From: Gemmatimonadota bacterium | Lineage (GTDB): Bacteria; Gemmatimonadota; Gemmatimonadetes; Gemmatimonadales; GWC2-71-9 | Assembly (NCBI GenBank): GCA_003220855.1 | Contig: QHTP01000018.1 | Location: forward strand, 1 to 32,700 | Length of the DNA stretch: 32,700 nt | Direction: 5' to 3' | Shown here: piece after piece, positions 7,649 through 14,856 of the stretch | Layout: every line of letters starts with the position of its first letter | Numbering within the stretch: the stretch's first letter is position 1 | Made by a program: the position numbers and the translations under genes | The notes under the pieces: model-generated | The model's database searches: none | The model's input: the letters and a program-made list of their open reading frames with translations, nothing else | What the model was told of the DNA's origin: nothing

Positions 7649-8476
7649 CTAGACGACGCTCCCGCCATTGACCGACAGCATCTGGCCGGTCACGTAGCGC
7701 GCCGCGTCGGAAGCGAGGTAGACGGCCGCGTGGGCGATGTCTTCCGGCGTGCCCCAGCGGCCCAGCGGAATGGACTTCGTGATGCGCTGTTTGACGCCCT
7801 CATCGAGCCCGCTGCCATATGCGGTCTCGATCCAGCCGGGGCCCAGCACGTTGACGCGGATGTGCGGCGCGGCGGCCTGGGCGAGCGCGCGGCTGAACGA
7901 GTACACGCCGCCCTTCGCGGCGCAAAACACCTGGGCGTACTCGCCTTTCATCCCGCCGGCGAGTACGTGGTCCCACGACATGTTCAGGATGACGCCGCCG
8001 GGCGGTTGCGCGCGCATCAGCTCGAGCGCCTTCCACGAGGCGAGCACCGTGCCCCGCAAGTCGACCGCGAGCAGGCGGTCGAGCTTCTCCGTCCAGGAGA
8101 GGCGCGATGCCGCGCCGGTGAGAATGTCGGCGCCCGCGTTGTTCACCCACACGTCCACGCGACCGAACGCCCGGCGTACCGCGTCCGCCAGGGCGTCGAC
8201 ATCGCGACTCTCCGCGATGTCGGCCTGGAGCGGCTCCGCCCGGCGCCCCGCGGCGCGCGCCTGCTCCGCGGTTTCCTCGGCGCCGCGCCGGTTGCCGCGG
8301 TAGGTGAGCGCCACATCGGCACCTGCCGCCGCGTACGCCAACGCAATGGCGCGGCCGATACCGCTCGACGCGCCCGTGACCACCGCCACTCTGCCGCTGA
8401 GCGAGAGCGTCGGGACGGCCGCGTCCTGGCCGCCGGGCGCCGCCTGCAGCACTTCACCCGATTGTCGTTTTGACAT
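7649..8476 (-). CDS. SDR-family oxidoreductase with altered catalytic Tyr, possible pterin reductase
   Basis: A 275-residue short-chain dehydrogenase/reductase. The cofactor loop TGASSGIG (residues 34-41), NNAG (112-115) and the catalytic Lys188 are clear. At the position of the catalytic Tyr of YxxxK it reads Phe184 (FCAAK). The usual catalytic Ser region reads NMSWDH, with Asp169 close to where pteridine reductases carry Asp. A Tyr180 lies four residues before Phe184. It is the first gene of the pterin operon, with GGAGA 4 bases before the ATG. One reasonable role is reduction of dihydromethanopterin or another pterin, since no DmrA-like gene is visible. It could instead be a non-reductive SDR. 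The C-terminal GGSVV end is typical. Confidence 0.85.
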   Translation of the reverse strand: MSKRQSGEVLQAAPGGQDAAVPTLSLSGRVAVVTGASSGIGRAIALAYAAAGADVALTYRGNRRGAEETAEQARAAGRRAEPLQADIAESRDVDALADAVRRAFGRVDVWVNNAGADILTGAASRLSWTEKLDRLLAVDLRGTVLASWKALELMRAQPPGGVILNMSWDHVLAGGMKGEYAQVFCAAKGGVYSFSRALAQAAAPHIRVNVLGPGWIETAYGSGLDEGVKQRITKSIPLGRWGTPEDIAHAAVYLASDAARYVTGQMLSVNGGSVV

Positions 8477-8498
8477 CGCGTCTCCGGAAGCCTAACCT
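8470..8498 (+). promoter_or_regulatory. Candidate promoter of mfnB
   Basis: TTGACA at 8470-8475 is followed by 17 bases and TAACCT at 8493-8498, giving a leader of about 33 bases before mfnB. The -35 matches consensus and the -10 only in part. The -35 box overlaps the first codon of the divergent SDR gene. The 61-base gap 8477-8537 must serve both directions; I found no convincing minus-strand promoter in it. Confidence 0.35.
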
Positions 8499-8537
8499 AC
8501 CGGCGGCTTCACGATAGCCACAAGGGAGCGCGCGGAA

Positions 8538-9251
8538 ATGCGTCTGTTGGTGAGCGTCCGAGGGCCCGTCGAAGCGCGCGCCGCCGTCGCGGGTGGTGCA
8601 GACGTGATCGACGCGAAGGACCCGGATCGCGGGGCCCTGGGCGCCGTGCGGGCGGACCGGCTCGCGGCGATCCGGCGCGAGGTGGGCGCGGCACGTCCCG
8701 TGAGCGCGGCCCTGGGAGACGTCCGTGATGACGCGATGGTGGCAGCCGCGGCGGCCGCGGCCCCGGGGCTCGCGTTCGTGAAGCTCGGCTTCGCCGGCGT
8801 GACGGGCGAGGCCCAGGCGCAGCGCCTGGCGCGCGCCGTGCGGCGCGCCGTTCCGGCGGCGACGCGCATGGTCCTCGTGGCGTACGCCGACTGGCGCCGG
8901 GCGGACAGCCTCGCGCCGGCGCGCGTGGTGGCCGTGGCCGCGGAGACGGGTGCCGCGGGCCTGCTGCTCGACACGGCCTGGAAAGACGCCCCGCTCTTCG
9001 CCCTCGAGTCGCCGCATGCGGTCGCAGCGTGGGTCGACGCCGCGCGCGCGGCGGGGCTGTTCGCGGCGCTGGCCGGAAGTCTCTCGGGAGGGGACTTCGC
9101 GACGGCGCGTGCCGTCGGCGCGGAGCTCATCGGGGTGCGGGGCGCCGCGTGCATCGGGGGCCGCCGGGGCCGCGTGTCGCGGGCCCGGGTCGCGGCCCTA
9201 CAGCGCCTGGTCCGCGCGGCGCCCGCGGTCCCCCTCGGGGCCCTCCCGTAG
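8538..9251 (+). CDS. mfnB: (5-formylfuran-3-yl)methyl phosphate synthase, MfnB
   Basis: Builds the furan ring of methanofuran-type carriers by condensing two molecules of glyceraldehyde 3-phosphate. The 237-residue protein is a TIM-barrel aldolase-like enzyme of the DUF556 family. Asp25 and Lys27 lie in the conserved DAKDPDRGALG motif; in the characterised archaeal enzyme this lysine forms the Schiff base. Lys82 (FVKLGF) and Lys149 in LLLDTAWKD are further conserved lysines. A ribosome-binding site (AAGGGAG) lies 9 bases before the ATG. It is one of only two plus-strand genes in the C1 region, and its last 54 bases overlap the tail of convergent mfnE. It acts in the same pathway as mfnE and mfnF. 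Confidence 0.92.
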   Translation: MRLLVSVRGPVEARAAVAGGADVIDAKDPDRGALGAVRADRLAAIRREVGAARPVSAALGDVRDDAMVAAAAAAAPGLAFVKLGFAGVTGEAQAQRLARAVRRAVPAATRMVLVAYADWRRADSLAPARVVAVAAETGAAGLLLDTAWKDAPLFALESPHAVAAWVDAARAAGLFAALAGSLSGGDFATARAVGAELIGVRGAACIGGRRGRVSRARVAALQRLVRAAPAVPLGALP

Positions 9252-9818
9252 CGCCACGTCCAGCTGCCCCAGGTCATCGGCGGTCACGATGAGGTGCTCC
9301 ACGCCCGACGGGAGCGTGCGGAGGAAATGCGAGTCGACGAGCTTCTTGTGTCCTCCCTCCGCCGGCTTGATGAGCACCACACGACGCGCCCCCAGCGCAC
9401 CGGCGAACCACGCGGCAATGCTGTCGCTCGTGACGTCCCACGAGTGGGGCACCGGATCGGCGGCGCGGAGCCAGCGATAGGGCGCGAGCACCGGCAGGTG
9501 TCCGGCTTGCAAGGCCGCGGCGACGCCGCCCACGCCGTCGACGAGCGCGGCATCGGGGATGCGCGCGGCCAGGGCATGTGCGTATTGATCCATCCCCAAC
9601 ACCGCCATCCAGTGCGCCGCATCCTCGCCGATCCTCGCGCGCTTGAACATCTCGCGCACCGCGTCGGCGAACGGCCCGCCACCCGGGACGACGACCAGGC
9701 GGCGGCCCGGCCGGAAGGCGGTGACCGCCTCGATGGTGAGCTCGAAGGCGCCCGCCTTGCCGAGCAATCCCCCACCGATCTTGAGCACCGTGTGAACGCC
9801 ATCGCGGGTGCTCCTCAT
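9198..9818 (-). CDS. mfnE: Amino acid kinase family protein, MfnE-like
   Basis: A 206-residue member of the amino acid kinase superfamily, shorter than aspartokinase or acetylglutamate kinase. It has LKIGGGLLG near the N-terminus and VVPGGGPFAD, the usual nucleotide and substrate loops, and DVTSDSIAAW later. In archaea MfnE phosphorylates 5-(aminomethyl)-3-furanmethanol phosphate to the pyrophosphate form used for coupling to tyramine. Direct ATGA overlap with mfnF (9815-9818) and neighbouring mfnB support this role. Its 3' end overlaps mfnB by 54 bases on the opposite strand. Confidence 0.85.
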   Translation of the reverse strand: MRSTRDGVHTVLKIGGGLLGKAGAFELTIEAVTAFRPGRRLVVVPGGGPFADAVREMFKRARIGEDAAHWMAVLGMDQYAHALAARIPDAALVDGVGGVAAALQAGHLPVLAPYRWLRAADPVPHSWDVTSDSIAAWFAGALGARRVVLIKPAEGGHKKLVDSHFLRTLPSGVEHLIVTADDLGQLDVALREGPEGDRGRRADQAL

Positions 9819-10819
9819 GAGGGAAACATCAGCGCCACGGCCGCGGCGGGGGCGTGGCGCGCCGCAGGGCCCAGGCGGTCCGACAGCAGGATCACCTGAA
9901 GCCCGGCGCGCCGCGCGGCTTCGGCTGCGAGAAACTCTCCCAGCCCCGTCACGACCGCGCGGGTGAGCGCGGGGCAGCGGGCGCGCGCCCGCACCACGGC
10001 GTCGCGCAGTCGCGTCGCCTGCGCGTCCCACAAGGCGTCCGCGATGCCGCTGACGCCCTCGTCATCGAGCAGTTCGCGGTCGGCGCACACCACGCGCGCG
10101 AGCCGCTCGCCGGCGAAGACGCGCGTGGCCGGACGACCGTCGGGCGTGGGAACCGAGTAATCCTCCGGGGCCAGTTCGCCGCGCCAGAGGTGGACATCGC
10201 CGGCGAGCGCGAACCCTTCCGCCGAGACGCCGGTCGCCCGGCCGCGCACCGGCACAGTCGCGGCGATCGCCTCGGCCGGCGTGCGCAGCGCCCCCGTGTA
10301 GACCAGCTCGCCCTCGCGCAAGCGTTCGGTATCCGTCCTGCCCGCGGCCCGCGGCACGCCGCCGGCGATGGGAACGATGTCGGTCGTGGTCGAGCCCACG
10401 TCGATGAGCACGCAATCGGGAACGAAGCGCGCCACGAGGTGCGCGGTAGCGGCCCAGTTCGCCGCCGCGACCGCATGTGGGTCGCGCCGTGCTTGAGCGG
10501 GTGTGAGCCAGCGCGCATCGACCGTCCACACCCGCACGCACGCGTCCGCAAAGGCCGCGGTCACGGCGTCGAGCACGAACCCCACGCCCTCCCGCTTGGT
10601 GCGGAACAGCTGCGACAGCTCGGCCGTCATCGTGACGGCGTGCCGGTCTCCCGGCGCGGCGCCGACGTCGCGCGCCAGCCGGCGGAGCAACGGCGCGAGT
10701 GCCGCGGGATCGCGTTGCAGCTCGTAGGGCACCGCCCGCGCCGCGACCACGCGGGCCTCCGCCACCCGCGTGCCCTTGGTGTTCACACCGCCGATATCCC
10801 AGCCGAGGACTGCCGTCAT
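9815..10819 (-). CDS. mfnF: MfnF-like, H4MPT-linked C1 transfer pathway protein (hydantoinase/ASKHA fold)
   Basis: A 334-residue protein of the family often annotated as H4MPT-linked C1 transfer pathway protein. It has a hydantoinase A/ASKHA-like fold with LGWDIGGVNTKG at the start and LIDVGSTTTDIVPI in the middle. MfnF in methanogens couples tyramine-glutamate with the activated aminomethylfuran to give the core of methanofuran. The ATG at 10819 shares its first base with the TTG start of the divergent HisA-like gene, so no intergenic promoter space exists. It is coupled to mfnE by an ATGA overlap. Family is clear; the reaction in bacteria is inferred from the archaeal pathway. Confidence 0.85.
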   Translation of the reverse strand: MTAVLGWDIGGVNTKGTRVAEARVVAARAVPYELQRDPAALAPLLRRLARDVGAAPGDRHAVTMTAELSQLFRTKREGVGFVLDAVTAAFADACVRVWTVDARWLTPAQARRDPHAVAAANWAATAHLVARFVPDCVLIDVGSTTTDIVPIAGGVPRAAGRTDTERLREGELVYTGALRTPAEAIAATVPVRGRATGVSAEGFALAGDVHLWRGELAPEDYSVPTPDGRPATRVFAGERLARVVCADRELLDDEGVSGIADALWDAQATRLRDAVVRARARCPALTRAVVTGLGEFLAAEAARRAGLQVILLSDRLGPAARHAPAAAVALMFPS

Positions 10820-11580
10820 TGCGCGTGATCCCGGTGCTCGACCTGCGCGCGGGGCGCGCCGTGTTGGCGCGGGGAGGCCGGCGCGAGAGCTACGCGGCCG
10901 TGCGATCGGTCCTGACCGGAGGGGGTGGGGAGGGCGATCCTGTCCCGTTGGCGCGCGCCTTTCACGAGGACTTGGGTTGCGACGAGTGCTACGTCGCCGA
11001 CCTGGACGCCATCGCCGGGGCCCGCGTGCAGGGCGCCCTGCTGGGCCGGCTCGCCGGTCTGGGTGCCGCCCTCTGGATCGATGCCGCCGTCACCGACCCT
11101 GCGCGAGCGTGGGGGCTCATCCGCCTCGGCGCCGCGCGGGTCGTAGTGGGCCTCGAGACGTTGTCGTCCTTGCGGTCCCTCGCCGCGGTGGTCGAGGCGA
11201 CCGGACCAGAGCGCGTCGTGTTCTCGCTCGATCTGCGGGATGGCGCGCCCGTCGTCCGCTCGGGCGTCGCGGCTCGCGCCACGCCGCTCGACCTGGCGCG
11301 CGCCGCCCTCGACGCCGGAGTGACCAGCCTGCTGGTGCTCGATGTGGCGCGCGTCGGGAGCGGGCGCGGCGTGGACGACCGGCTGGTGAGCGCGCTCCGC
11401 GCCGCCCATCCGGGCGTGCAGTTGTTCGCGGGGGGCGGGATAGCGAGCGTGCCGGACATCGAGCGGCTCGCCGACCTCGGGCTCGACGGCGTGCTGCTGG
11501 CGACGGCCCTGCACGATGGCCGCCTGGGGCGCGCCGACCTCGAGGCCGTGCGGCGTCGTCACCCGAGGGACTCGCGGTAG
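10819..11580 (+). CDS. HisA/HisF-related TIM-barrel protein of the C1 cluster
   Basis: A 253-residue (beta-alpha)8 barrel related to HisA. With the TTG start at 10819 the two acidic residues of HisA-type isomerases are kept: Asp8 in VIPVLDL and Asp138 in VFSLDLRDG. A phosphate-binding FAGGGIAS loop is present near 203-210. The TTG start is supported by GAGGA 9 bases upstream; a GTG two codons later is possible but poorly spaced. No other histidine gene is nearby. Its place between mfnF and the PTPS gene suggests a role in carrier synthesis or C1 handling. Function is unknown; the Asp pair implies a real isomerase-like reaction. Its 3' end overlaps the PTPS gene by 22 bases. Confidence 0.82.
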   Translation: MRVIPVLDLRAGRAVLARGGRRESYAAVRSVLTGGGGEGDPVPLARAFHEDLGCDECYVADLDAIAGARVQGALLGRLAGLGAALWIDAAVTDPARAWGLIRLGAARVVVGLETLSSLRSLAAVVEATGPERVVFSLDLRDGAPVVRSGVAARATPLDLARAALDAGVTSLLVLDVARVGSGRGVDDRLVSALRAAHPGVQLFAGGGIASVPDIERLADLGLDGVLLATALHDGRLGRADLEAVRRRHPRDSR

Positions 11581-12062
11581 GTCGCCGACTGCCCGACCGT
11601 CTCCTCTACTTCCACTTCTACGGCCGTGAGGTCCACGCCGCCCAACCCGGCGAGCTCTTGGAGCACCCGGCTCGCGAGATATTGCGCCAGCATTTCCACG
11701 GTGGTGTTGGGCACGGGGAGGAGCGCGCAGTCGTCGCGGGGAAACATGTAGCAGGGCCTTCCCACGACGGTCACGCTCACCCTGTCGCCCTCCTCACGCA
11801 GCTGGATCTTCGGGTTCTGGAGCGGGAGCAGCACCTTGTGATCGATCTCGTCGGTGAGCCGCTTCATGAGCTTTTTCAGCTCGGCGAAATCGACGACGTA
11901 GTGCGCTTCGGGGTTGAGTCCGCCCTCCACGACGACGCGGGTCCGGTAGTTGTGGCCGTGTAGCCGCTCGCAGCGGTGCCCGGGGAAGGTGATGAAATGG
12001 GCCGAGGCGAAGACGAGGTTGTCCTTCGTGACGGCGACCTTGAAATTCTTATGGGCGGGCAC
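11559..12062 (-). CDS. 6-pyruvoyltetrahydropterin synthase / QueD family protein
   Basis: A 167-residue member of the PTPS/QueD family that acts on dihydroneopterin triphosphate. Zinc-binding histidines are visible at His22 (SAHF) and at His35 and His37 (LHGHNY). Cys31 occupies the CxxxHGH position, as in PTPS and QueD rather than in the Glu-containing PTPS-III that replaces FolB. Asp74-His75 (DHK) complete the triad region. The insert between residues 80 and 115, with a CYMFPRDDCA segment, makes it longer than a minimal QueD. The GTG start at 12062 has a strong purine-rich site (AAGGGGG) and overlaps the CitG-like gene by 14 bases. It may supply the pterin of H4MPT; a role in queuosine synthesis is less likely here. 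Confidence 0.85.
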   Translation of the reverse strand: MPAHKNFKVAVTKDNLVFASAHFITFPGHRCERLHGHNYRTRVVVEGGLNPEAHYVVDFAELKKLMKRLTDEIDHKVLLPLQNPKIQLREEGDRVSVTVVGRPCYMFPRDDCALLPVPNTTVEMLAQYLASRVLQELAGLGGVDLTAVEVEVEETVGQSATYRESLG

Positions 12063-12915
12063 GCCAGCCCCCTTCGAGCAGCACGACGTAGATCGCCGCG
12101 CCGGTCAAGTCCGCCGTAGCGCCGGGATTCAACGTGTTGGCTTCGTCTCGCAGCTCGCGGTCGAGGGCGGCGATCCCTTCCCGCCCCGCGGCCGTGCGCA
12201 CGCCCCCGGCGTCGAGCACGCTGCGTCCCCCCTGCTGCACCGTGGTCGCGGCCGGCAGACCGAGCTTGCGCGCGATGTGGCTGTCGGGCGCGGCGGCGAG
12301 GAGCGTCAAGTACGCCTCAACCACGGCGTCCCGCCAGGGGAGGCGATCGGCGAGCGCGGCCCGGATGGCCGGGGCGCCCAGCTCGAACGTGCTGCGGAAG
12401 TCGTTCGCGTATTCGCGGCCGATCGCGTCGCGCTCGACCGCGAGGGCCATCACGTCGCGCAGCGTCGCGGTGGGCGTGCCACCCACGTCCTGGTCGGGCG
12501 TCCGGCCCAGTCCGCCCGGAGCGGCCAGGCGGATCGCCGCATAGGTGTCACGCGCGTCCGCCACCGTGGTCGCGGCCAGGGTGGCGGCGAGCTGGGCGCG
12601 CAGCGAGGCCCCGCCGGGCGTCAGCGCCGCCCGGGCGAGTGGGGCGAGCAGCAGGACCAGGCCGAGGTTCGTATTGGACGGCGCCCAGCGGGCCGTGGCT
12701 TCGACGGCGGCGCGGATGGTGGTGCCGAGCGGCCGCTCCCCGGCTGCGGCCAGCGCGGGCCCGATGGCCGCGGCGCTCGCAAGGAAGTCCTCGTAGCGCA
12801 CGTCACGGAAACTCGCAAACGGGGACACGTTGCCGGGTTTAGGGGCACTCACCTCGAGCAGGCAGGCGAGCTGCGCGGCGGCCGCCACCTGGGCCGCCTG
12901 CGGCGTGCCGCTCAC
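12049..12915 (-). CDS. CitG/MdcB-like (triphosphoribosyl-dephospho-CoA synthase family) protein
   Basis: A 288-residue protein of the CitG/MdcB family, which elsewhere makes the prosthetic-group precursor of citrate lyase or malonate decarboxylase. The family motifs are present: LLEVSAPKPGNVSPF near the start, SNTNLGLVLLLAPLA in the middle, and DANTLNPG-like (EANTLNPGATADL) near the end. There is no citrate lyase or malonate decarboxylase gene nearby. Related proteins are recurrent in bacterial H4MPT clusters, where the reaction is unknown to me; transfer of a ribosyl phosphate group is a plausible theme. The GTG start at 12915 forms a GTGA overlap with the ATP-grasp stop. Confidence 0.83.
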   Translation of the reverse strand: MSGTPQAAQVAAAAQLACLLEVSAPKPGNVSPFASFRDVRYEDFLASAAAIGPALAAAGERPLGTTIRAAVEATARWAPSNTNLGLVLLLAPLARAALTPGGASLRAQLAATLAATTVADARDTYAAIRLAAPGGLGRTPDQDVGGTPTATLRDVMALAVERDAIGREYANDFRSTFELGAPAIRAALADRLPWRDAVVEAYLTLLAAAPDSHIARKLGLPAATTVQQGGRSVLDAGGVRTAAGREGIAALDRELRDEANTLNPGATADLTGAAIYVVLLEGGWRARP

Positions 12916-13790
12916 TGCTGCGCCACGCGCCCGATGAGCAACTCGACGATCGCCGCGGCGACGTCGAGCGACGTCGCTTCCTGAAGGCCGCGCCATCCGG
13001 GAATCCCGTTCACCTCCACGACGTACACGGTGCCGTCGCGCGCGGGCAGGAGATCGACGCCCGCGTAGTCCGCACCCACCGCGCGGGCTGCGGCCAGGGC
13101 CAGCTCCGTGCGCTCGGGCTCGAGCGTCACGGCCCGCGCGCGCCCGCCGCGCGCGAGGTTGGTCTTCCAGCCGGGCGCGCTCCGCTCGATCGCGCCGATC
13201 ACCCGGCCGCCCACCACGAAGGCCCGCACGTCGCAGCCGGCGTGATCGATCGTGCGCTGGACATAATATACGCCCCGCAGCGTTTCCAGCGTGCGGAACA
13301 CGCGGAACGCCATCTCCTCGTCGGTCACCCGCACCATGCCGAGCCCCATCGAGCCGAACAGGGGCTTCACGATCACGTCGCCCAGCGCGCGAAACGCCGC
13401 CAGCGCCGCGTCCGCACGCTCGCACACCACCGTCTCAGGCACCCGCAGTCCCGCCTGCTCGAGCAGCGCCGTGGTCCACAGCTTGTCGACGGTGCGCTCG
13501 ATGGTGCGCGGGGGATTGATGACCGGGATGCCGCGCTCTTCCAGCGTGTGCAGCACATCCACCCGGAACACGATCTGCTCGAGCGAGCCGGCGGGGATGA
13601 TGCGCGCCAGCACCGCGCCGCACGCACCGATATCCTCGTCGCCCGCCGCCACCCCGGCCGCCGCCCCTCCCAGGTGTGCCGCCAGCGCCTCGTACGGCAC
13701 CACCCGCCCTTCGTGCCCCCGCTCGGCGAGGGCGCGGCAGAGCTGGTCGGTATGCCACCCCTGCCGCGCCGACAGGATCGCGACGCGCAC
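12912..13790 (-). CDS. RimK-like ATP-grasp ligase of the H4MPT cluster
   Basis: A 292-residue ATP-grasp ligase resembling RimK, CofF and MptN, enzymes that add glutamate to a carboxylate. Visible parts are VDKLWTTALLEQAG, the ATP-binding VIVKPLFGSMGLGM loop, WKTNLARGG, and the metal-binding VEVNGIPGW near the C-terminus. A likely job is adding glutamate to H4MPT or to the methanofuran analogue, but the substrate is not shown by sequence. The GTG start at 13790 has no convincing ribosome-binding site. It lies 5 bases after the stop of a 20-codon ORF, which suggests translational coupling. It overlaps the CitG-like gene as GTGA. Confidence 0.87.
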   Translation of the reverse strand: MRVAILSARQGWHTDQLCRALAERGHEGRVVPYEALAAHLGGAAAGVAAGDEDIGACGAVLARIIPAGSLEQIVFRVDVLHTLEERGIPVINPPRTIERTVDKLWTTALLEQAGLRVPETVVCERADAALAAFRALGDVIVKPLFGSMGLGMVRVTDEEMAFRVFRTLETLRGVYYVQRTIDHAGCDVRAFVVGGRVIGAIERSAPGWKTNLARGGRARAVTLEPERTELALAAARAVGADYAGVDLLPARDGTVYVVEVNGIPGWRGLQEATSLDVAAAIVELLIGRVAQQ

Positions 13791-13795
13791 CGCCG

Positions 13796-13858
13796 TCAGG
13801 TCGCCTGCTGCCCGAGCAGCACGGCCCTGAGGGCACGGTTCCAGGACGGACGCGGCAT
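13796..13858 (-). CDS. Possible 20-residue coupled peptide between mch and the ATP-grasp gene
   Basis: A short ORF lies alone in the 88-base gap: ATG at 13858, stop TGA at 13796, product MPRPSWNRALRAVLLGQQAT. A GGAG site lies 7 bases before its ATG, and its stop is 5 bases before the GTG of the ATP-grasp gene, which lacks a site of its own. It may be a small basic, partly hydrophobic peptide, or simply a device that carries ribosomes to the next gene. I do not recognise it. Confidence 0.4.
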   Translation of the reverse strand: MPRPSWNRALRAVLLGQQAT

Positions 13859-13878
13859 GTCGGGCTCCGGTCTGAAGT

Positions 13879-14856
13879 TCACGTCTCGAGCAACGATGCG
13901 CGCAACACGTCGGGGTTCACGCGTCCCGCGTGGTACGTCTTCCCGCTCTGCACACTCGTGAGCCACACTTCGGCGGGGCTGAAGAGCAGCGGATCGATCT
14001 TGTAGAAGTCACCCTCGTAGCGCTTGAAGACGTCATAGAACGGCGTCCCATAGTCCTTGGACGCCGAAGCCGGAATCTTGGGCGCGAGCGCGGCGAGCTC
14101 GGCGTCCTCGGCGTTCACCGTGTAGCGCGCCTGGCCGCCGTACAGGATGCAGTCGTTGGTGCGGCCGATGGCCCGGAGGTCGTTCTTCGCGACGGGCGGG
14201 AGCGGCGCCGTACCGATGCCACTCACGACCTTCGTGACGTCGAACCCGAGCGTGTCCATCTTGTGTAGCCCGGTCTCGAGGATGCGGGCAACGACCTGTA
14301 CACCGCCGGCGAGGCTCGCCGTGGGCGCGACCAGGCAAGTCAGCTGCGCCGGTGCGAGCCCCGCCTTCTGCCCGACCCAGGCGGCCACCTCGTCCGTGGG
14401 CGCGGCTCGGGTCTCGAGTACCAGCACGCCGCGCTGTGCCTGCTCCGCATACCGGAGCCTCGCAAACAGGTCCTTCTCGACCCGCGCATGCGCCCGCAGC
14501 GGCCCCGACCCCATCGCGAAGTACTTCCCCACCTGGATCGCCCACCCGGCGTATTGGGATGCCATACAGCTGACCGCGGGATGGTCCGTCCACACGCGGA
14601 CCCCGGGCCACGGGTCGCCCCCGATCACGACCGGCGGGTACGCCACGTCGGCGAGCCCCCCCATGCAGATCTCCGACAGGGCCCGCCCCGCGCCGTAGCC
14701 GCCCGGCGTGTCGATGCCGGCGTCGATCACCCGAGCACCCCCCGGGAGCGTGCGCGCAGTGATGCGCAGCTCGCCGGCGTTCGCCACCATGGTGTCGGCG
14801 ATGCGCCAGGCCCGCTCGTTGAGGCCTAGTCCGGTCACGCTCACGCCCCCACCCAT
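13879..14856 (-). CDS. mch: Methenyl-tetrahydromethanopterin cyclohydrolase
   Basis: Hydrolyses methenyl-H4MPT to 5-formyl-H4MPT in the cytoplasm, between MtdB and the Fhc complex. The 325-residue protein is full length for the family. It has recognisable blocks such as GLSEICMGGL-like text (LSEICMGGLADV), SCMASQYAGW, GSGPLRA and NDCILYGG. ATG 14856 is chosen because GGAGA lies 9 bases upstream; a GTG at 14844 would give a GTGA overlap with the fhcC stop but is too far from that site. With ATG the genes overlap by 16 bases. It is the last fully assigned catabolic gene of the main operon. Confidence 0.95.
   Translation of the reverse strand: MGGGVSVTGLGLNERAWRIADTMVANAGELRITARTLPGGARVIDAGIDTPGGYGAGRALSEICMGGLADVAYPPVVIGGDPWPGVRVWTDHPAVSCMASQYAGWAIQVGKYFAMGSGPLRAHARVEKDLFARLRYAEQAQRGVLVLETRAAPTDEVAAWVGQKAGLAPAQLTCLVAPTASLAGGVQVVARILETGLHKMDTLGFDVTKVVSGIGTAPLPPVAKNDLRAIGRTNDCILYGGQARYTVNAEDAELAALAPKIPASASKDYGTPFYDVFKRYEGDFYKIDPLLFSPAEVWLTSVQSGKTYHAGRVNPDVLRASLLET

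Noticed and set aside
8489..8500. AGGTTAG string shared by the regions upstream of the SDR gene and fae as a common -10 element
   Set aside because: Upstream of the SDR gene it is too close to the ATG and would remove the ribosome-binding site from the transcript; the match is short and probably chance.
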